Shown: positions 7,514-16,033, counted from the first letter of the stretch. The stretch is 39,367 bases of DNA from Enterovirga sp. (GCF_028290205.1 NZ_JAQGKF010000167.1:1-39367); one strand, 5' to 3'. Translations and numbers: made by a program. The notes: generated by a model from the sequence alone, not told the origin.

Positions 7514-8650
7514 CTAGCCGCGCCGCGACGGGCGGCGCGCCGGCGCGTCGCGCAGGCATTCGGCCACGGCCCAGAAGCTCGGCTTCGGCCGCAAGCTGCG
7601 GTCGAACAGGGCGGGCCGGGCCTGCCCGGCGGGCCTGACGTCCTCGGCTTCGCCTCTGGTCATCCAGTGGTCGAAATCGGTCAGGCCCCAGAAAGTGATC
7701 CGGGAAACGGCAGGTTCGGAGAGAAGCGCCGACAAGTAGGTTCGGTACAGGTCGGCCACCTGTTCGTCGCGCCGCTCCACCGCATCCGCGAGGACGACGT
7801 CGTTCACGTCGAGTTCCGACAGGTGGACCTCGAGGCCGCGGCTCGCGAGCTGGCGCACAAAGGCCAGGGTCGCGTCGAGGTCGAGGCCGTGCCGTGACGA
7901 GAGGTGGCCCTGCAGCCCGATCGCCCCGACGGGTGCGCCCCGGGCGCGGAGTTCGTCGACAGCCCTGATCATGCGGGCCTGCTTGTCACGGCACCAGGCG
8001 GCGCCGCATTCGAGATTGTAGTCGTTCAGGCACAGGAGCCGTTTCGGCGCGAGCGCGCCGACATGCCGGAACAGCCCGGCCACGGCTTCGGCGTTTACCG
8101 GCAGGCCCAGCTGCCCCCGCCAAAGCGGCCCGGTCTCGGACACGACCTCGTTGGCGACGTCCCAGGAGACCGTGTCCGGGTAGCGCGACACCAGGGCGGC
8201 CGCGACGTCCCGATAGGCGCGAAAGCCCTCGGACGGCCCGAGCTCGGCCGCCCAGGCAAGCGGGTCACCATGCCAGAACAGCGTATGCCCATGCACGCCG
8301 AGCGCGGCCGAACGGGCAAAGCGGTAGGCCTCGTCGGCGGCCGCAAACCGGTAGGGTCCGTGCCGGTCCGGATGCACGTAACCAGGCTTCAGGCACCATT
8401 CCGGCGTGATGAGGCCCACCTGCCCGGCTACGAGCGCGCGGTAGTCCGGATCGGCATGGCCGCTGAAGGCGGCTCCCACCTCGATCCCCTTGCGGCGGCC
8501 AAGGTCGCACAGCGACGGCACCGGGTTCGCGGCAGCCGGATGTGTGCCGCGGGGACCGACGGTGCCCAGCAGGGCCGCCCCGCACCCCACAAGGGCGGCG
8601 CGCCGCGACGGCCCGCCTCGGGGCCTGGGTTGTGTGCGCGTCCCCGTCAC
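7514..8650 (-). CDS. GH10 family endo-1,4-beta-xylanase-like glycanase, exported
   Basis: A 378-residue glycoside hydrolase family 10 protein. It has a twin-arginine-like export signal (PSRRAALVGCGAALLG, about residues 14-30) followed by an Ala/Pro linker, then the GH10 barrel. The acid/base Glu is in SWDVANEVVSE and the nucleophile Glu in VHLSELDVND. HGHTLFWH and ITFWGLTDFDHW are further GH10 hallmarks. GH10 enzymes cut beta-1,4 xylan-type backbones. As the last gene of an exopolysaccharide operon, a role in trimming or releasing the polymer made here is more likely than plant xylan digestion; that is inference. The start is GTG at 8650, overlapping the deacetylase stop as GTGA; no ATG exists nearby and an upstream open frame to 9070 is spurious. 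A Cys in the signal (LVGC) resembles a lipobox but sits too early in the hydrophobic run to be convincing. Confidence 0.88.
   Translation of the reverse strand: MTGTRTQPRPRGGPSRRAALVGCGAALLGTVGPRGTHPAAANPVPSLCDLGRRKGIEVGAAFSGHADPDYRALVAGQVGLITPEWCLKPGYVHPDRHGPYRFAAADEAYRFARSAALGVHGHTLFWHGDPLAWAAELGPSEGFRAYRDVAAALVSRYPDTVSWDVANEVVSETGPLWRGQLGLPVNAEAVAGLFRHVGALAPKRLLCLNDYNLECGAAWCRDKQARMIRAVDELRARGAPVGAIGLQGHLSSRHGLDLDATLAFVRQLASRGLEVHLSELDVNDVVLADAVERRDEQVADLYRTYLSALLSEPAVSRITFWGLTDFDHWMTRGEAEDVRPAGQARPALFDRSLRPKPSFWAVAECLRDAPARRPSRRG
7519..7539. terminator. Possible hairpin between convergent SDR and GH10 genes
   Basis: An 8-bp perfect inverted repeat (7519-7526 with 7532-7539, 5-nt loop) lies within the last codons of the GH10 gene and 18 bp past the SDR stop. 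Its position between convergent genes suits a shared terminator, but there is no T-run on either strand and local GC is extreme, so chance pairing is possible. Confidence 0.25.
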
Positions 8651-9690
8651 GTCGGTGCAGGTTCGAGAACCGCCGTGTCGGCCTGGAAGCCCGGACGGCG
8701 CGTCGGCAACGGGCCGCCGGCCAGGGCCAGCGCGGCGTGGTCGCTCAGGGTGAGCACCCGGAACTGCTCCGCGAGCATCCGCAAGGCATGCTCGACCACG
8801 CCGAGCTTCACGTCGAGCGGCACGTTGAGCCCCGGAAAGAAGCGCAGGGCCGGCGCGTCCTCGACCCCGAGGAACTCGAGCGGATGAAGCAGCAGCGACG
8901 GCGCGATGCCGGCGGCCCGGCAGGCCCGCAAGGCCGTACGAAGATAGGTCCTGGCGAGAGCCGGCGAGAAGCCGGCCAGAAAGATCAGATAGGTCAGGTG
9001 GATCGGCGTCCGAAGCCCCGGAAAGGTCGTGACCGGGATCTCGACCAGTCGGCGGGTGCCGGATTGCCACGCATAGGGCGCGAGGGGCCGCAGGCCGTCC
9101 GCGAGCGAGCCGAACAGCAGGTTCCGGGCGCGCCTGTCCTCCGCGCTCCCTCCGGACCGCAGGTTGTAATAGGCCCGGGCGAGCGGCCCGATCAGGGTCG
9201 GGAAGGTCGAGGCGTCGTAGAGGTAGCCCCGCTCCATCAGCACGTCGAGGAGGTGGCTCGACAGGCCAAAGCTCGGCCCCCGGAAGCCGACCGGACGCTG
9301 CCCGGTCGCCCTCTCGATGGCGGCCTCGGCCCGGGCGATGTCCGCGGCGATGACCTCCCGGGACCGCCGGCTCAGCCAGGATTCGTGCTCAAAGGAGTGG
9401 CTGGCGATCTCGTGCCCGTCGCTCGCCAGTCCGGCGAGTTGCGCCCGGTTCTCGGACCGGGCCGCGTCCCGCCCGACGACGAACACGGTGAGCCGAACGC
9501 CGCTCCGGTCGAGGCAGTCCCGGATCCGGGGCACGGCGGCCTCGAAATAGCTGGGGTAATCCTGCCAGCCGGGCAGGCCGGCAGTCCTCATATAGGCCCA
9601 GAGGTTGTCGAGATCGATCGACAGGCTCGCGGCCGGCTTGGCCGCGGCTGCCGCAGGGCTGTGCTCGGGCGTGGTCCGGCTATCCGGCAT
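8647..9690 (-). CDS. NodB-type polysaccharide deacetylase (intact active site)
   Basis: A 347-residue carbohydrate esterase 4/NodB-fold protein that removes N- or O-acetyl groups from a polysaccharide or its lipid-linked precursor. Motif 1 is SIDLDN with Asp26 as the expected base. Metal-binding histidines are 98 and 102 in HEIASHSFEH. Arg137 lies in GFRGPSF, and a late LLLHPLEF gives the catalytic His. There is no clear signal peptide; the Ala-rich N-terminus (residues 11-22) precedes the domain directly, so it may act in the cytoplasm or be exported by an unseen route. It overlaps the sugar transferase upstream by 11 bp and the GH10 gene downstream by 4 bp (GTGA). This is the deacetylase of the operon expected to be active, in contrast to the altered NodB domain in the NodB-GT2 fusion. 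Confidence 0.88.
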   Translation of the reverse strand: MPDSRTTPEHSPAAAAAKPAASLSIDLDNLWAYMRTAGLPGWQDYPSYFEAAVPRIRDCLDRSGVRLTVFVVGRDAARSENRAQLAGLASDGHEIASHSFEHESWLSRRSREVIAADIARAEAAIERATGQRPVGFRGPSFGLSSHLLDVLMERGYLYDASTFPTLIGPLARAYYNLRSGGSAEDRRARNLLFGSLADGLRPLAPYAWQSGTRRLVEIPVTTFPGLRTPIHLTYLIFLAGFSPALARTYLRTALRACRAAGIAPSLLLHPLEFLGVEDAPALRFFPGLNVPLDVKLGVVEHALRMLAEQFRVLTLSDHAALALAGGPLPTRRPGFQADTAVLEPAPT

Positions 9691-11176
9691 TGTTGTACGA
9701 TTTCGCAGAGACGACCGTCAGGAGCATGATCTTGAGGTCGAACATGAGGGACCAATTCGAAAGGTAGTAGAGGTCGTGCGCGATCCTCTGCTCCATCTTC
9801 TCGGTCGTATCCGTCTGGCCGCGATGGCCGTTGATCTGCGCCCAGCCGGTGATGCCGGGACGGATCTTGTGACGGCGGGCGTAGTGGGCGATCAGCGGGC
9901 TGAACTGGTCGTCGAGCTCGACGGGATGCGGCCGAGGTCCAACCAGCGACATCGAGCCCCCGAGCACGTTCAGGAGTTGCGGCAACTCGTCGATATTGGT
10001 GCGCCGAAGCAGACGGCCGACCGAGGTCACGCGCTCGTCCCGCACCGTCACCTGCCGGAACGGCTGCCGGGACTCGTCGGCCAACAGGGTTCTGAACTTC
10101 CAGACCTGGAAGGGCCGGCGGTTGAAGCCGTAACGCGTCTGCCGGAAGAAGACGGGCCGTCCGCTTTCAAGCCAGATCATTGCCGAGGCGAGAAGCAGGA
10201 CGGGCGTGCAGGCGAGGAGCGCGACCGAGGCCAGCCCCACATCGAGGCCCCGTTTCGCGGCCCGCTCGGCCCGGGTGAGCGGCGGCCCGAGGATCAGGGC
10301 GCCGAGCGGCAGGCCGACCGTGCCGCCCGCGAGCCCGTCCACGGAGGCGATGTCCGGATCGGTTCCGAGCAGGACGGCGCAGGGCAGTTCGGTCAGCCGG
10401 GACACCACCGCCACCAGCACCTCGCGGGGCGCCGCGGCAGGATGGATGACGACCGTGTCGGGCACGATCCGGCGGGCGATGGCCAGGAGGTAGTCGAGCT
10501 CGCCCGACCCCGGCGTCCGAAGCGGGAGGGGCGCGCGCCCGACCACGTCCAGAAGCGGCCGGTCCAGCAGGGCGGCGGCCCGGTCCAGGTGATCCGCGGC
10601 CGCGACGACGAGAACCTTGTCCTTGCGCACCAGGCGCAGCACGCCGCTCTCCCGAAGCCCCTTCATGACCAGGCTGCGCACGAGGCTGAGGAGCGGAAAC
10701 GCCGCCACGAAGCTTCCGGCCAGCACGGTCGCGGACGCGTGGGCGCTGGTCTGCGTGAGGAATTGCACCACGGCCGCGGAGGCGAACCCCGCCAGGAGGA
10801 CGAACAATAGGCCACCCTGCCGATCGGCTCGGCCCACGAGTTCGGAGGCCCGATACCGGCCGGCCGCGGTCGCGATCGTCAGAACCAGGAACACGTTCAG
10901 GGCCGCGACGCTGAGATGGGTCTTGAACTCGGCCGCCGCACCGAGGGCGATCCGGTCGTGGACCTCGCCGACGGCGATCGTGGCCGCCCCGAGCGCCAGC
11001 CCATCGAGGAGCACGATCGGGACCGCCAGAACGGCCCATGGCACCGGCCAGCGCACGGTTTCCCAGCGGCGCTCGTAACGCCGCCGGTCGGGACCGAGCC
11101 CCGACCGCAGCTCAAGCGCGCCCTGGAGCCCCCTGCCCCCGCCTTCCGCTCGTCCGGGATATCGCGGGGCGGACAT
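9680..11176 (-). CDS. Polyprenyl glycosylphosphotransferase (initiating sugar transferase)
   Basis: A 498-residue WcaJ/WbaP/GumD-type enzyme that starts repeat-unit synthesis by moving a sugar-1-phosphate from a nucleotide sugar to undecaprenyl phosphate in the inner membrane. The N-terminal part has about four to five hydrophobic segments (for example PWAVLAVPIVLLDGLALGAA). A soluble middle domain follows, then the conserved catalytic domain beginning AAKRGLDVGLASVALLA, with FRQTRYGFNRRPFQVWKFRT, RTNIDELPQLLNVLGG, MSLVGPRPH and the C-terminal PGITGWAQINGHRG. The start at 11176 forms TGATG with the stop of the SMR-like gene; the frame is open further upstream but without homology. The sugar it transfers cannot be predicted with confidence. 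The C-terminus overlaps the start of the deacetylase gene by 11 bp. Confidence 0.92.
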   Translation of the reverse strand: MSAPRYPGRAEGGGRGLQGALELRSGLGPDRRRYERRWETVRWPVPWAVLAVPIVLLDGLALGAATIAVGEVHDRIALGAAAEFKTHLSVAALNVFLVLTIATAAGRYRASELVGRADRQGGLLFVLLAGFASAAVVQFLTQTSAHASATVLAGSFVAAFPLLSLVRSLVMKGLRESGVLRLVRKDKVLVVAAADHLDRAAALLDRPLLDVVGRAPLPLRTPGSGELDYLLAIARRIVPDTVVIHPAAAPREVLVAVVSRLTELPCAVLLGTDPDIASVDGLAGGTVGLPLGALILGPPLTRAERAAKRGLDVGLASVALLACTPVLLLASAMIWLESGRPVFFRQTRYGFNRRPFQVWKFRTLLADESRQPFRQVTVRDERVTSVGRLLRRTNIDELPQLLNVLGGSMSLVGPRPHPVELDDQFSPLIAHYARRHKIRPGITGWAQINGHRGQTDTTEKMEQRIAHDLYYLSNWSLMFDLKIMLLTVVSAKSYNNAG

Positions 11177-11538
11177 CAGGCGCTCGCCGGAGAGCTGATC
11201 ACCAGCACGATGCCGAGCACGATGAGCGCCAAGCCGGCAAAGGCTTTCAGCGAGATGCTCTCCTGGAGCACGAACACGGACGCGAGGGTGATCCCGACCA
11301 GGGACATCGAGATCACGAAGGTATATGACAGCATCAACCCGATGTGTCTTAGCGCCAGCAAGTAGCAGATCAGCAACGTACCGCAGGCCGCGAAGCCGGT
11401 GAGCAGATAGGGATTGACCGCGAAGCGGAGCAGTGCGCCGAGATCGCGCGTATCGGGGCTCGACTGCATGGCGAATCGGAACATCACGTTGGACGTGACA
11501 TTTGAAAGGACCGCCGCGACGAGAAGAAGCCAAGCCAT
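11176..11538 (-). CDS. Four-helix SMR/EamA-like membrane protein, ArnE-like flippase candidate
   Basis: A 120-residue protein with four hydrophobic helices (about 1-20, 44-66, 67-91, 96-116), the size and layout of small multidrug resistance proteins. The membrane-embedded Glu that EmrE-type drug exporters carry in helix 1 is absent: the helix reads AWLLLVAAVLSNVTSNVMF. That absence, and its place inside a polysaccharide operon, point to the branch of the superfamily that flips polyprenyl-phosphate sugars (ArnE/ArnF type) rather than a drug pump. This assignment is inference. The start at 11538 (MAWLLL) is chosen because upstream residues to 11715 are non-hydrophobic and lie in the preceding gene. 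It starts 22 nt after the FAD oxidoreductase stop and ends in a TGATG overlap with the sugar transferase. Confidence 0.8.
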   Translation of the reverse strand: MAWLLLVAAVLSNVTSNVMFRFAMQSSPDTRDLGALLRFAVNPYLLTGFAACGTLLICYLLALRHIGLMLSYTFVISMSLVGITLASVFVLQESISLKAFAGLALIVLGIVLVISSPASA

Positions 11539-11560
11539 GTCCAGGGTTCCTCGTGCGCGC

Positions 11561-12997
11561 TCAGGCGGCTGCGCTCGCGTCAACCACCGGGCCCGGGGCG
11601 GCGCGCGCCGGGCCGCTGGTCGGGCCGGGGTCGAGCGCGGGCTCAGCCTCGCGGCCGGGCTGGCCGACGAGATGCGAAGCCGCCCGGGTCGCGAACGCAA
11701 TCGTCTCGTCGACATTCAGGTTGGCGTTGATGATCTGGGACGAGTTCACGATGCTCAGCCCCGGCAGGCTGGTGTCCATCGGCGGCACGGAGCGCGAGTA
11801 GTTGAGCCGCTGCACGGCCATCACGTGGCGCGCCCGCGCCACCCGGGTCGCCACGATGTCGTCGCGCTTCAGATCCGGATACATCCGCAGCAGCATGGTG
11901 ATCGCATTCGCCTCGATCGCCTCGTCCGGCTGCTCGAACAGCGGATCCTCGGCCGGGACATAGCGCGGCAGGTAGACCAGCGCGTGCCCGCCGAGTTCCT
12001 CGGCATCGACCACGGCGGTCATCTCGATCACGCCGGTGAACGGGATGGTCTCGTCCGCCACATAGGTCAGGTAGCGGCCGCGAAGCCCGCGTTTCAGAAG
12101 GACGGAGGTGCAGACCACGCCCTGGTAGCGCAGGCCGGTGAGCGCGTTCTTCTCCTCGCCGGTGAGTTCGGGGCAGATGCGGGCGGCGAGCGCGCCCGGC
12201 ACGGTCACGACCACGCGGTCGAAGCGCTGCACCCCGGTCTGGGTCTCGACCGCAAAGCCGTCGCCGTGGCGGCGGATCGCGCTCACCGGCGCCCCGGCCG
12301 CACAGGCCACGCCACGCTCCCGCAAGGAGGCCGTGAGCCGTTCGACGATGCGGCCGTAGCCGCCCCTGACATAGCCGAACATCTCCGTCTTCATTCCGGC
12401 CCGACGGGCCGCGTAGAAGCGGTTGATGACCGACCAGATAAAGGATGCCGAGACGAGCTTGCTGTTGTCGCCGAGCTTGGCCCGCAGCAGCGGCCGCCAG
12501 ATGACCTCGTAGGTGCGGCGTCCGGAGAGCCGTGTGAGCCAGGTCTCGACGGGGATCTTCTCGAGGCTGACGCCGTCCTTGAGCAGCGAGCCGTAGATGA
12601 TGGTGGCTGCGAGCCGCGCCTTGCTGACCAGGCCGAGCGGCTTGAAGCGCAGGAAGTCGATCGCGTTGTTGAGAGGGTGGAAGGTCCCGCCCGAGTAGAA
12701 GTCCGTCTTCGTGGTCTTCCAGCGCAGCTGATCCTCCAGGCCGATATCGGCCAGGAGCCCGCGCAGGTGGCGGTCGGACAGCAGCGTCACATGGTAGAAG
12801 CGGTCCCAGGCCACGGGGCCCAGTCTCCAGGCGTCGGCCAGGCCGCCGAGCCGGGGTGAGGCCTCAAGCACGGTGACGGTCCGGCCCGGCCCGGCGAGCT
12901 TGTGGGCGAGGCTCAGGCCCAGCATCCCGCCGCCCACGATGCACCAACTCTCTCCGGTCATGGCCGCCTCGCCGCTGGTCAGAACAGATCGTCTCAT
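11561..12997 (-). CDS. NAD(P)/FAD-dependent oxidoreductase (protoporphyrinogen oxidase/amine oxidase-like)
   Basis: A 478-residue flavoprotein. The dinucleotide-binding motif CIVGGGMLGLSLAHKL (about 19-34) and VLEASPRLGGLADAW are typical of the amine oxidase/phytoene desaturase/UDP-galactopyranose mutase superfamily. The C-terminal FAD contact resembles SLPGLSIVNSSQIINANLNVDE, followed by a disordered Pro/Ala tail (about 440-478). Proteins of this type recur beside DPMS-like glycosyltransferases in surface-polysaccharide loci; their reaction is not established. It might oxidise or epimerise a lipid-linked sugar, as other flavoenzymes in cell-wall pathways do, but that is speculation. Start: ATG at 12997 overlaps the upstream stop (ATGA). 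A second ATG at 12961, preceded by GAGGCGG, is a good alternative and lies only 6 residues before the nucleotide-binding strand. Confidence 0.85.
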   Translation of the reverse strand: MRRSVLTSGEAAMTGESWCIVGGGMLGLSLAHKLAGPGRTVTVLEASPRLGGLADAWRLGPVAWDRFYHVTLLSDRHLRGLLADIGLEDQLRWKTTKTDFYSGGTFHPLNNAIDFLRFKPLGLVSKARLAATIIYGSLLKDGVSLEKIPVETWLTRLSGRRTYEVIWRPLLRAKLGDNSKLVSASFIWSVINRFYAARRAGMKTEMFGYVRGGYGRIVERLTASLRERGVACAAGAPVSAIRRHGDGFAVETQTGVQRFDRVVVTVPGALAARICPELTGEEKNALTGLRYQGVVCTSVLLKRGLRGRYLTYVADETIPFTGVIEMTAVVDAEELGGHALVYLPRYVPAEDPLFEQPDEAIEANAITMLLRMYPDLKRDDIVATRVARARHVMAVQRLNYSRSVPPMDTSLPGLSIVNSSQIINANLNVDETIAFATRAASHLVGQPGREAEPALDPGPTSGPARAAPGPVVDASAAA

Positions 12998-14640
12998 TCG
13001 GCCACCGGCTTGCCCGGAACCCGCTCAGGATGCTGGCTCCACAGGGTGCGGGCGATCAGCCCGATATGGCTGCGGATGACCCGGAAGGTCTTCATCTTGG
13101 AGACGCCGAGGAGCCGGGTCGCCAGCACGGCCGGGAACTCGACGATGCGCGACCCTTGCATGTCGAGCTTCACGAAGATCTCCATGATCCCCATGAAGCC
13201 GCCGTCCTGGAGCTCGATGTTGCGTAGGGCGGAGCGCCGGTAGACCCGGAAGCAGGCCGTGTAGCTCGAGAACTTGTGGTGCAGAATGCGGCGATAGATC
13301 TTGCACAGATTGCGCGACAACATGAGCCGCCAACCCGGAACATTCATGACATCGCCCTCACGGTGGTAGGGCGAGGCCTGCACCATGTCGACATCGGGCG
13401 TGAGCAGCGGGATCATCCGGGTGAGGTCGTGCGGGTCGAAGCTGCAATCGCAGTCGATGCCGCAGACGATCTCGTCCCGGGCCTTGCGGATCCCCGTCAT
13501 GGTGGCAGCCGCGATGCCGCGGTTGGCCGGATGCTGCACGAGCTGGCAATTGGGCCGGCTGCCGAAGAGCGAGTTCAGAACGGCCCAGGTCTGGTCCTGG
13601 CTGCCGTCGTCCACGAACACGTACGAGAAGCGGTAGACGCCGCGCGTCGAGGCTTCGAGCGAGGCCAGATTGCCGGCCAGATAGGGCAGCGTCTCCTCCT
13701 CGTTGTAGCACGGCACCACGATCGTGACGTCCCGGGCCGGCTCGGTGCGGAGCGCCGCGGTGCTCGCCTGTTGCGCCTCGGGACGGCGCTCCACGGCCTC
13801 GGCCGCGATTTCGAGATGGTCTGCGATGCTGGTGAAGCGGGCGGAGGCGAGATGGTGCTCCACGCGCTCCCGCATGGTCTCGAGGTTCCGGTACTGTCGG
13901 AGCCGCTGCAGGCCGGATACGGCCGAGACGCGGGGCTGTTCGGGATCGAGCTCCCAGACGTGGAAGTAGAAGTGCCAGGGCTCGTCGCTCGCCCGTAGGC
14001 GCCGGGCCACGGCCCGTTCGAACAAGCTCCGGGGGACCTGCCGCATGTAGTTGCCGCCGGTCACCGGGTAGGGAATTCCGAGGCAGGTGCCCGATGACAG
14101 CGGCACCTCGGTGATCGACCAGCCCTCGCCGGCGACCTGGTGGATGCGGCGCGCGTCCGGATGGCGGGCGTAACGCAGCCCGAACGGCCGCAGGCTCGAA
14201 TCGAACAGAAACCCCTCTTCGGCCAGGATGCGGAGCGGCTCGCGCCCATCCCCGGGCAGGGAGCCCTCCGCGATGCGGTAGCCCCGGACGGCTTCACCCG
14301 TGGCGCGCTCGATCGCGTCGCGCGACCGCCGCAGGTCGGACCGGAACTCCTCGGCGGACATCTGATCGAAACGGCGGTGGTGATAGCCCTTGCTGGCGAC
14401 GTCGTGCCCTCGGCGGGAGACCTCGGCCACCAGGTCGGGGCAGCGCTCAGCCACCCAGCCCGAGACGAAGAAGGTCGCCTTCGCCCCCGTGCGGTCGAGA
14501 AGGTTCAGAGCGGCAAGGGTCGTCCGCTCGATCCTGAGGTCGAACCGCGGCCAGAACCGCTCCGGGATGATGCGCCGCATGGGGGCGACCTGGAAGTAGT
14601 CCTCCAGGTTCACCGAGAGAATCTGGTAGCCAGACCGCAT
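12994..14640 (-). CDS. Fusion: altered NodB (DUF3473-like) domain + DPMS/ArnC-like GT2
   Basis: A 548-residue two-domain protein. Residues 1-280 are a NodB-like deacetylase fold of the type followed by DUF3473. Residues 304-520 are a GT2 glycosyltransferase of the dolichyl/polyprenyl-phosphate sugar synthase kind (VTIVVPCYNEEE 305-316, VDDGS 343-347, DCDCS 396-400, LGVSKMK 511-517). There are no membrane helices, so it is probably cytoplasmic or peripheral. In the NodB domain the motif VDVEDYF typical of the family reads VNLEDYF (Asn11 instead of Asp), and the first metal-binding His reads Lys84 (SKGYHH). Arg122 and the late FHVWE histidine remain. The deacetylase is therefore probably inactive or altered, while the GT2 part looks complete. 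The product may be a polyprenyl-phosphate sugar. The stop overlaps the FAD oxidoreductase start (ATGA). A 172-bp gap separates it from wecB upstream. Confidence 0.9.
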   Translation of the reverse strand: MRSGYQILSVNLEDYFQVAPMRRIIPERFWPRFDLRIERTTLAALNLLDRTGAKATFFVSGWVAERCPDLVAEVSRRGHDVASKGYHHRRFDQMSAEEFRSDLRRSRDAIERATGEAVRGYRIAEGSLPGDGREPLRILAEEGFLFDSSLRPFGLRYARHPDARRIHQVAGEGWSITEVPLSSGTCLGIPYPVTGGNYMRQVPRSLFERAVARRLRASDEPWHFYFHVWELDPEQPRVSAVSGLQRLRQYRNLETMRERVEHHLASARFTSIADHLEIAAEAVERRPEAQQASTAALRTEPARDVTIVVPCYNEEETLPYLAGNLASLEASTRGVYRFSYVFVDDGSQDQTWAVLNSLFGSRPNCQLVQHPANRGIAAATMTGIRKARDEIVCGIDCDCSFDPHDLTRMIPLLTPDVDMVQASPYHREGDVMNVPGWRLMLSRNLCKIYRRILHHKFSSYTACFRVYRRSALRNIELQDGGFMGIMEIFVKLDMQGSRIVEFPAVLATRLLGVSKMKTFRVIRSHIGLIARTLWSQHPERVPGKPVAE

Positions 14641-14796
14641 GACGGAGGTTCCCGTACTGGACAGAACTGGGACGCCGTGAACTTGGGACAGCGCCCCCTG
14701 GTCTTGAGCAAGTCACAGGCCATCCCTGGCCGTCTCAATCTGGGTCAGGCGTCGGCGAGGAGATCTTCTTGACGGAGCTCGCGCCGGCTCCCGCGT

Positions 14797-14809
14797 GGGC
14801 CTTCGGCCC
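14797..14809 (-). terminator. Small hairpin just after wecB (attenuator candidate)
   Basis: GGGCC-TTC-GGCCC, a 5-bp stem with a 3-nt loop, begins 3 nt after the wecB stop and lies in the 172-bp gap before the NodB-GT2 fusion. There is no T-run. It could be a partial terminator lowering expression of the distal genes, or chance. I see nothing else of note in the gap from 14641 to 14812, including no convincing promoter. Confidence 0.2.
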
Positions 14810-14812
14810 GGA

Positions 14813-16033
14813 TCACGGCCGCAGCCTCTTCAGCCTCGTCCCGGCAGCGAGCCTGACAGCGCCGCTGTCGAGGCGGACGAGCGGGGCGGCCGCGAGGCCC
14901 GGATCACCGAGCAGGTCGGCTAGGATGCGGCCGGTGGCGCGCCCGTCTCCGAACGGATTGGCGCCCTGGGCCATGGCCGCATAGGCGCCGGGATTGTCCA
15001 ACAGCCCGGACACGGCCTGGACGATGGCGCCCGTTTCCGTCCCGACCAGCCGGGCGACACCGGCATCCACGGCCTCCATGCGCTCGCTCGTGTCGCGCAT
15101 CACCAGCACGGGCTTGCGCAGCGCCGGCGCTTCTTCCTGGACGCCGCCCGAATCCGTGAGCACGATGCTGGCGCGTTGCAGCAGGTAGACGAAGCGCTGG
15201 TAACCTTGGGGCTCGATCAGGTGGACCCGCTCCACTCCCGAGAGCAGGCGCGCCACAGGCTCCCGCACGTTCGGGTTTAGATGCACCGGGTAGACGATCT
15301 CCACATCCGGGCGCGCCGCGAGGAGCCGCAGGGCTTCGCAGATCCGCACAAAGGCGTCGCCGAAGCTTTCGCGCCGGTGTCCGGTCACGAGAACCAGGCG
15401 CCGTCTCGGGTCCAGCCAGGCGAAATCGCGCTCGAGCCCGCTCCGCACCGGGCCGGGCCGGGACACCGCCTCGGCCACCCGCAGCAGGGCGTCGATGACG
15501 GTGTTGCCCGTGACCACGATGTGATTTGCAGGGTGGCCCTCGGCGAGGAGCGCGTCGCGGGCGCGCGTGGTCGGGGCGTAATGGCGGGTCGCCACGACCG
15601 CGGTCAGCCGGCGGTTCGCCTCCTCCGGCCAGGGGCTGCCGAGGTTGCCGGTCCGCAGGCCAGCCTCGATATGGCCGATCTTGGACCCCTGGAAGAAAGC
15701 GGTCAGGGCGGCCGCCGTGCTGGTGGCGGTGTCGCCCTGGACCAGGACGTGGTCCGGCTTGAACTCGGCCATCACGGGCACAAGGGCGCTCATCATGCGG
15801 CCGAACACGTCGGCCACCTGCTGGCCCGGCCGCATCACATCGAGGTCGTAATCGCCGACCAGCGAGAAGGCCTTGAGGACGTCGTCGAGCATCTCGCGAT
15901 GCTGGCCGGTCAGGCAGATGCGGGACTCCACGCCCGGCAGTTCCCGCAGGCGCTCGACCACGGGCGCCATCTTGATCGCCTCGGGCCTGGTGCCGAAGAC
16001 CGACAAAACTCGGACGGGTGCCGCTCGTTTCAT
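14813..16033 (-). CDS. wecB: UDP-N-acetylglucosamine 2-epimerase (non-hydrolysing)
   Basis: A 406-residue enzyme converting UDP-GlcNAc to UDP-ManNAc in the cytoplasm. Signatures: VLSVFGTRPEAIKMAPV at the N-terminus, TGQHREMLD, VQGDTATSTAAALTAFF, IGHIEAGLRTGN, EEANRRLT, TGHRRESFG, VYPVHLNPNVREPV, LTDSGGVQEEAPAL and KPVLVMRDTSERMEAVDAG. These cover the substrate and allosteric UDP-GlcNAc sites of the WecB family, and the length is normal. The start is ATG 16033 (MKRAAPVRV); a frame open to 16204 adds no homologous sequence. No wecC (UDP-ManNAc dehydrogenase) gene is in the window, so UDP-ManNAc itself is the expected donor. It would suit the WecG/TagA-type transferase encoded on the plus arm of the same locus. 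Confidence 0.95.
   Translation of the reverse strand: MKRAAPVRVLSVFGTRPEAIKMAPVVERLRELPGVESRICLTGQHREMLDDVLKAFSLVGDYDLDVMRPGQQVADVFGRMMSALVPVMAEFKPDHVLVQGDTATSTAAALTAFFQGSKIGHIEAGLRTGNLGSPWPEEANRRLTAVVATRHYAPTTRARDALLAEGHPANHIVVTGNTVIDALLRVAEAVSRPGPVRSGLERDFAWLDPRRRLVLVTGHRRESFGDAFVRICEALRLLAARPDVEIVYPVHLNPNVREPVARLLSGVERVHLIEPQGYQRFVYLLQRASIVLTDSGGVQEEAPALRKPVLVMRDTSERMEAVDAGVARLVGTETGAIVQAVSGLLDNPGAYAAMAQGANPFGDGRATGRILADLLGDPGLAAAPLVRLDSGAVRLAAGTRLKRLRP

Noticed and set aside
8568-8610. Lipoprotein signal (LVGC) in the GH10 protein
   Set aside because: The Cys comes only a few residues into the hydrophobic run, too early for a lipobox; a Tat or Sec signal is more likely.
11176-11538. A multidrug resistance pump of the SMR family
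   Set aside because: Helix 1 lacks the essential Glu, and the gene is embedded in a polysaccharide operon with overlapping neighbours.
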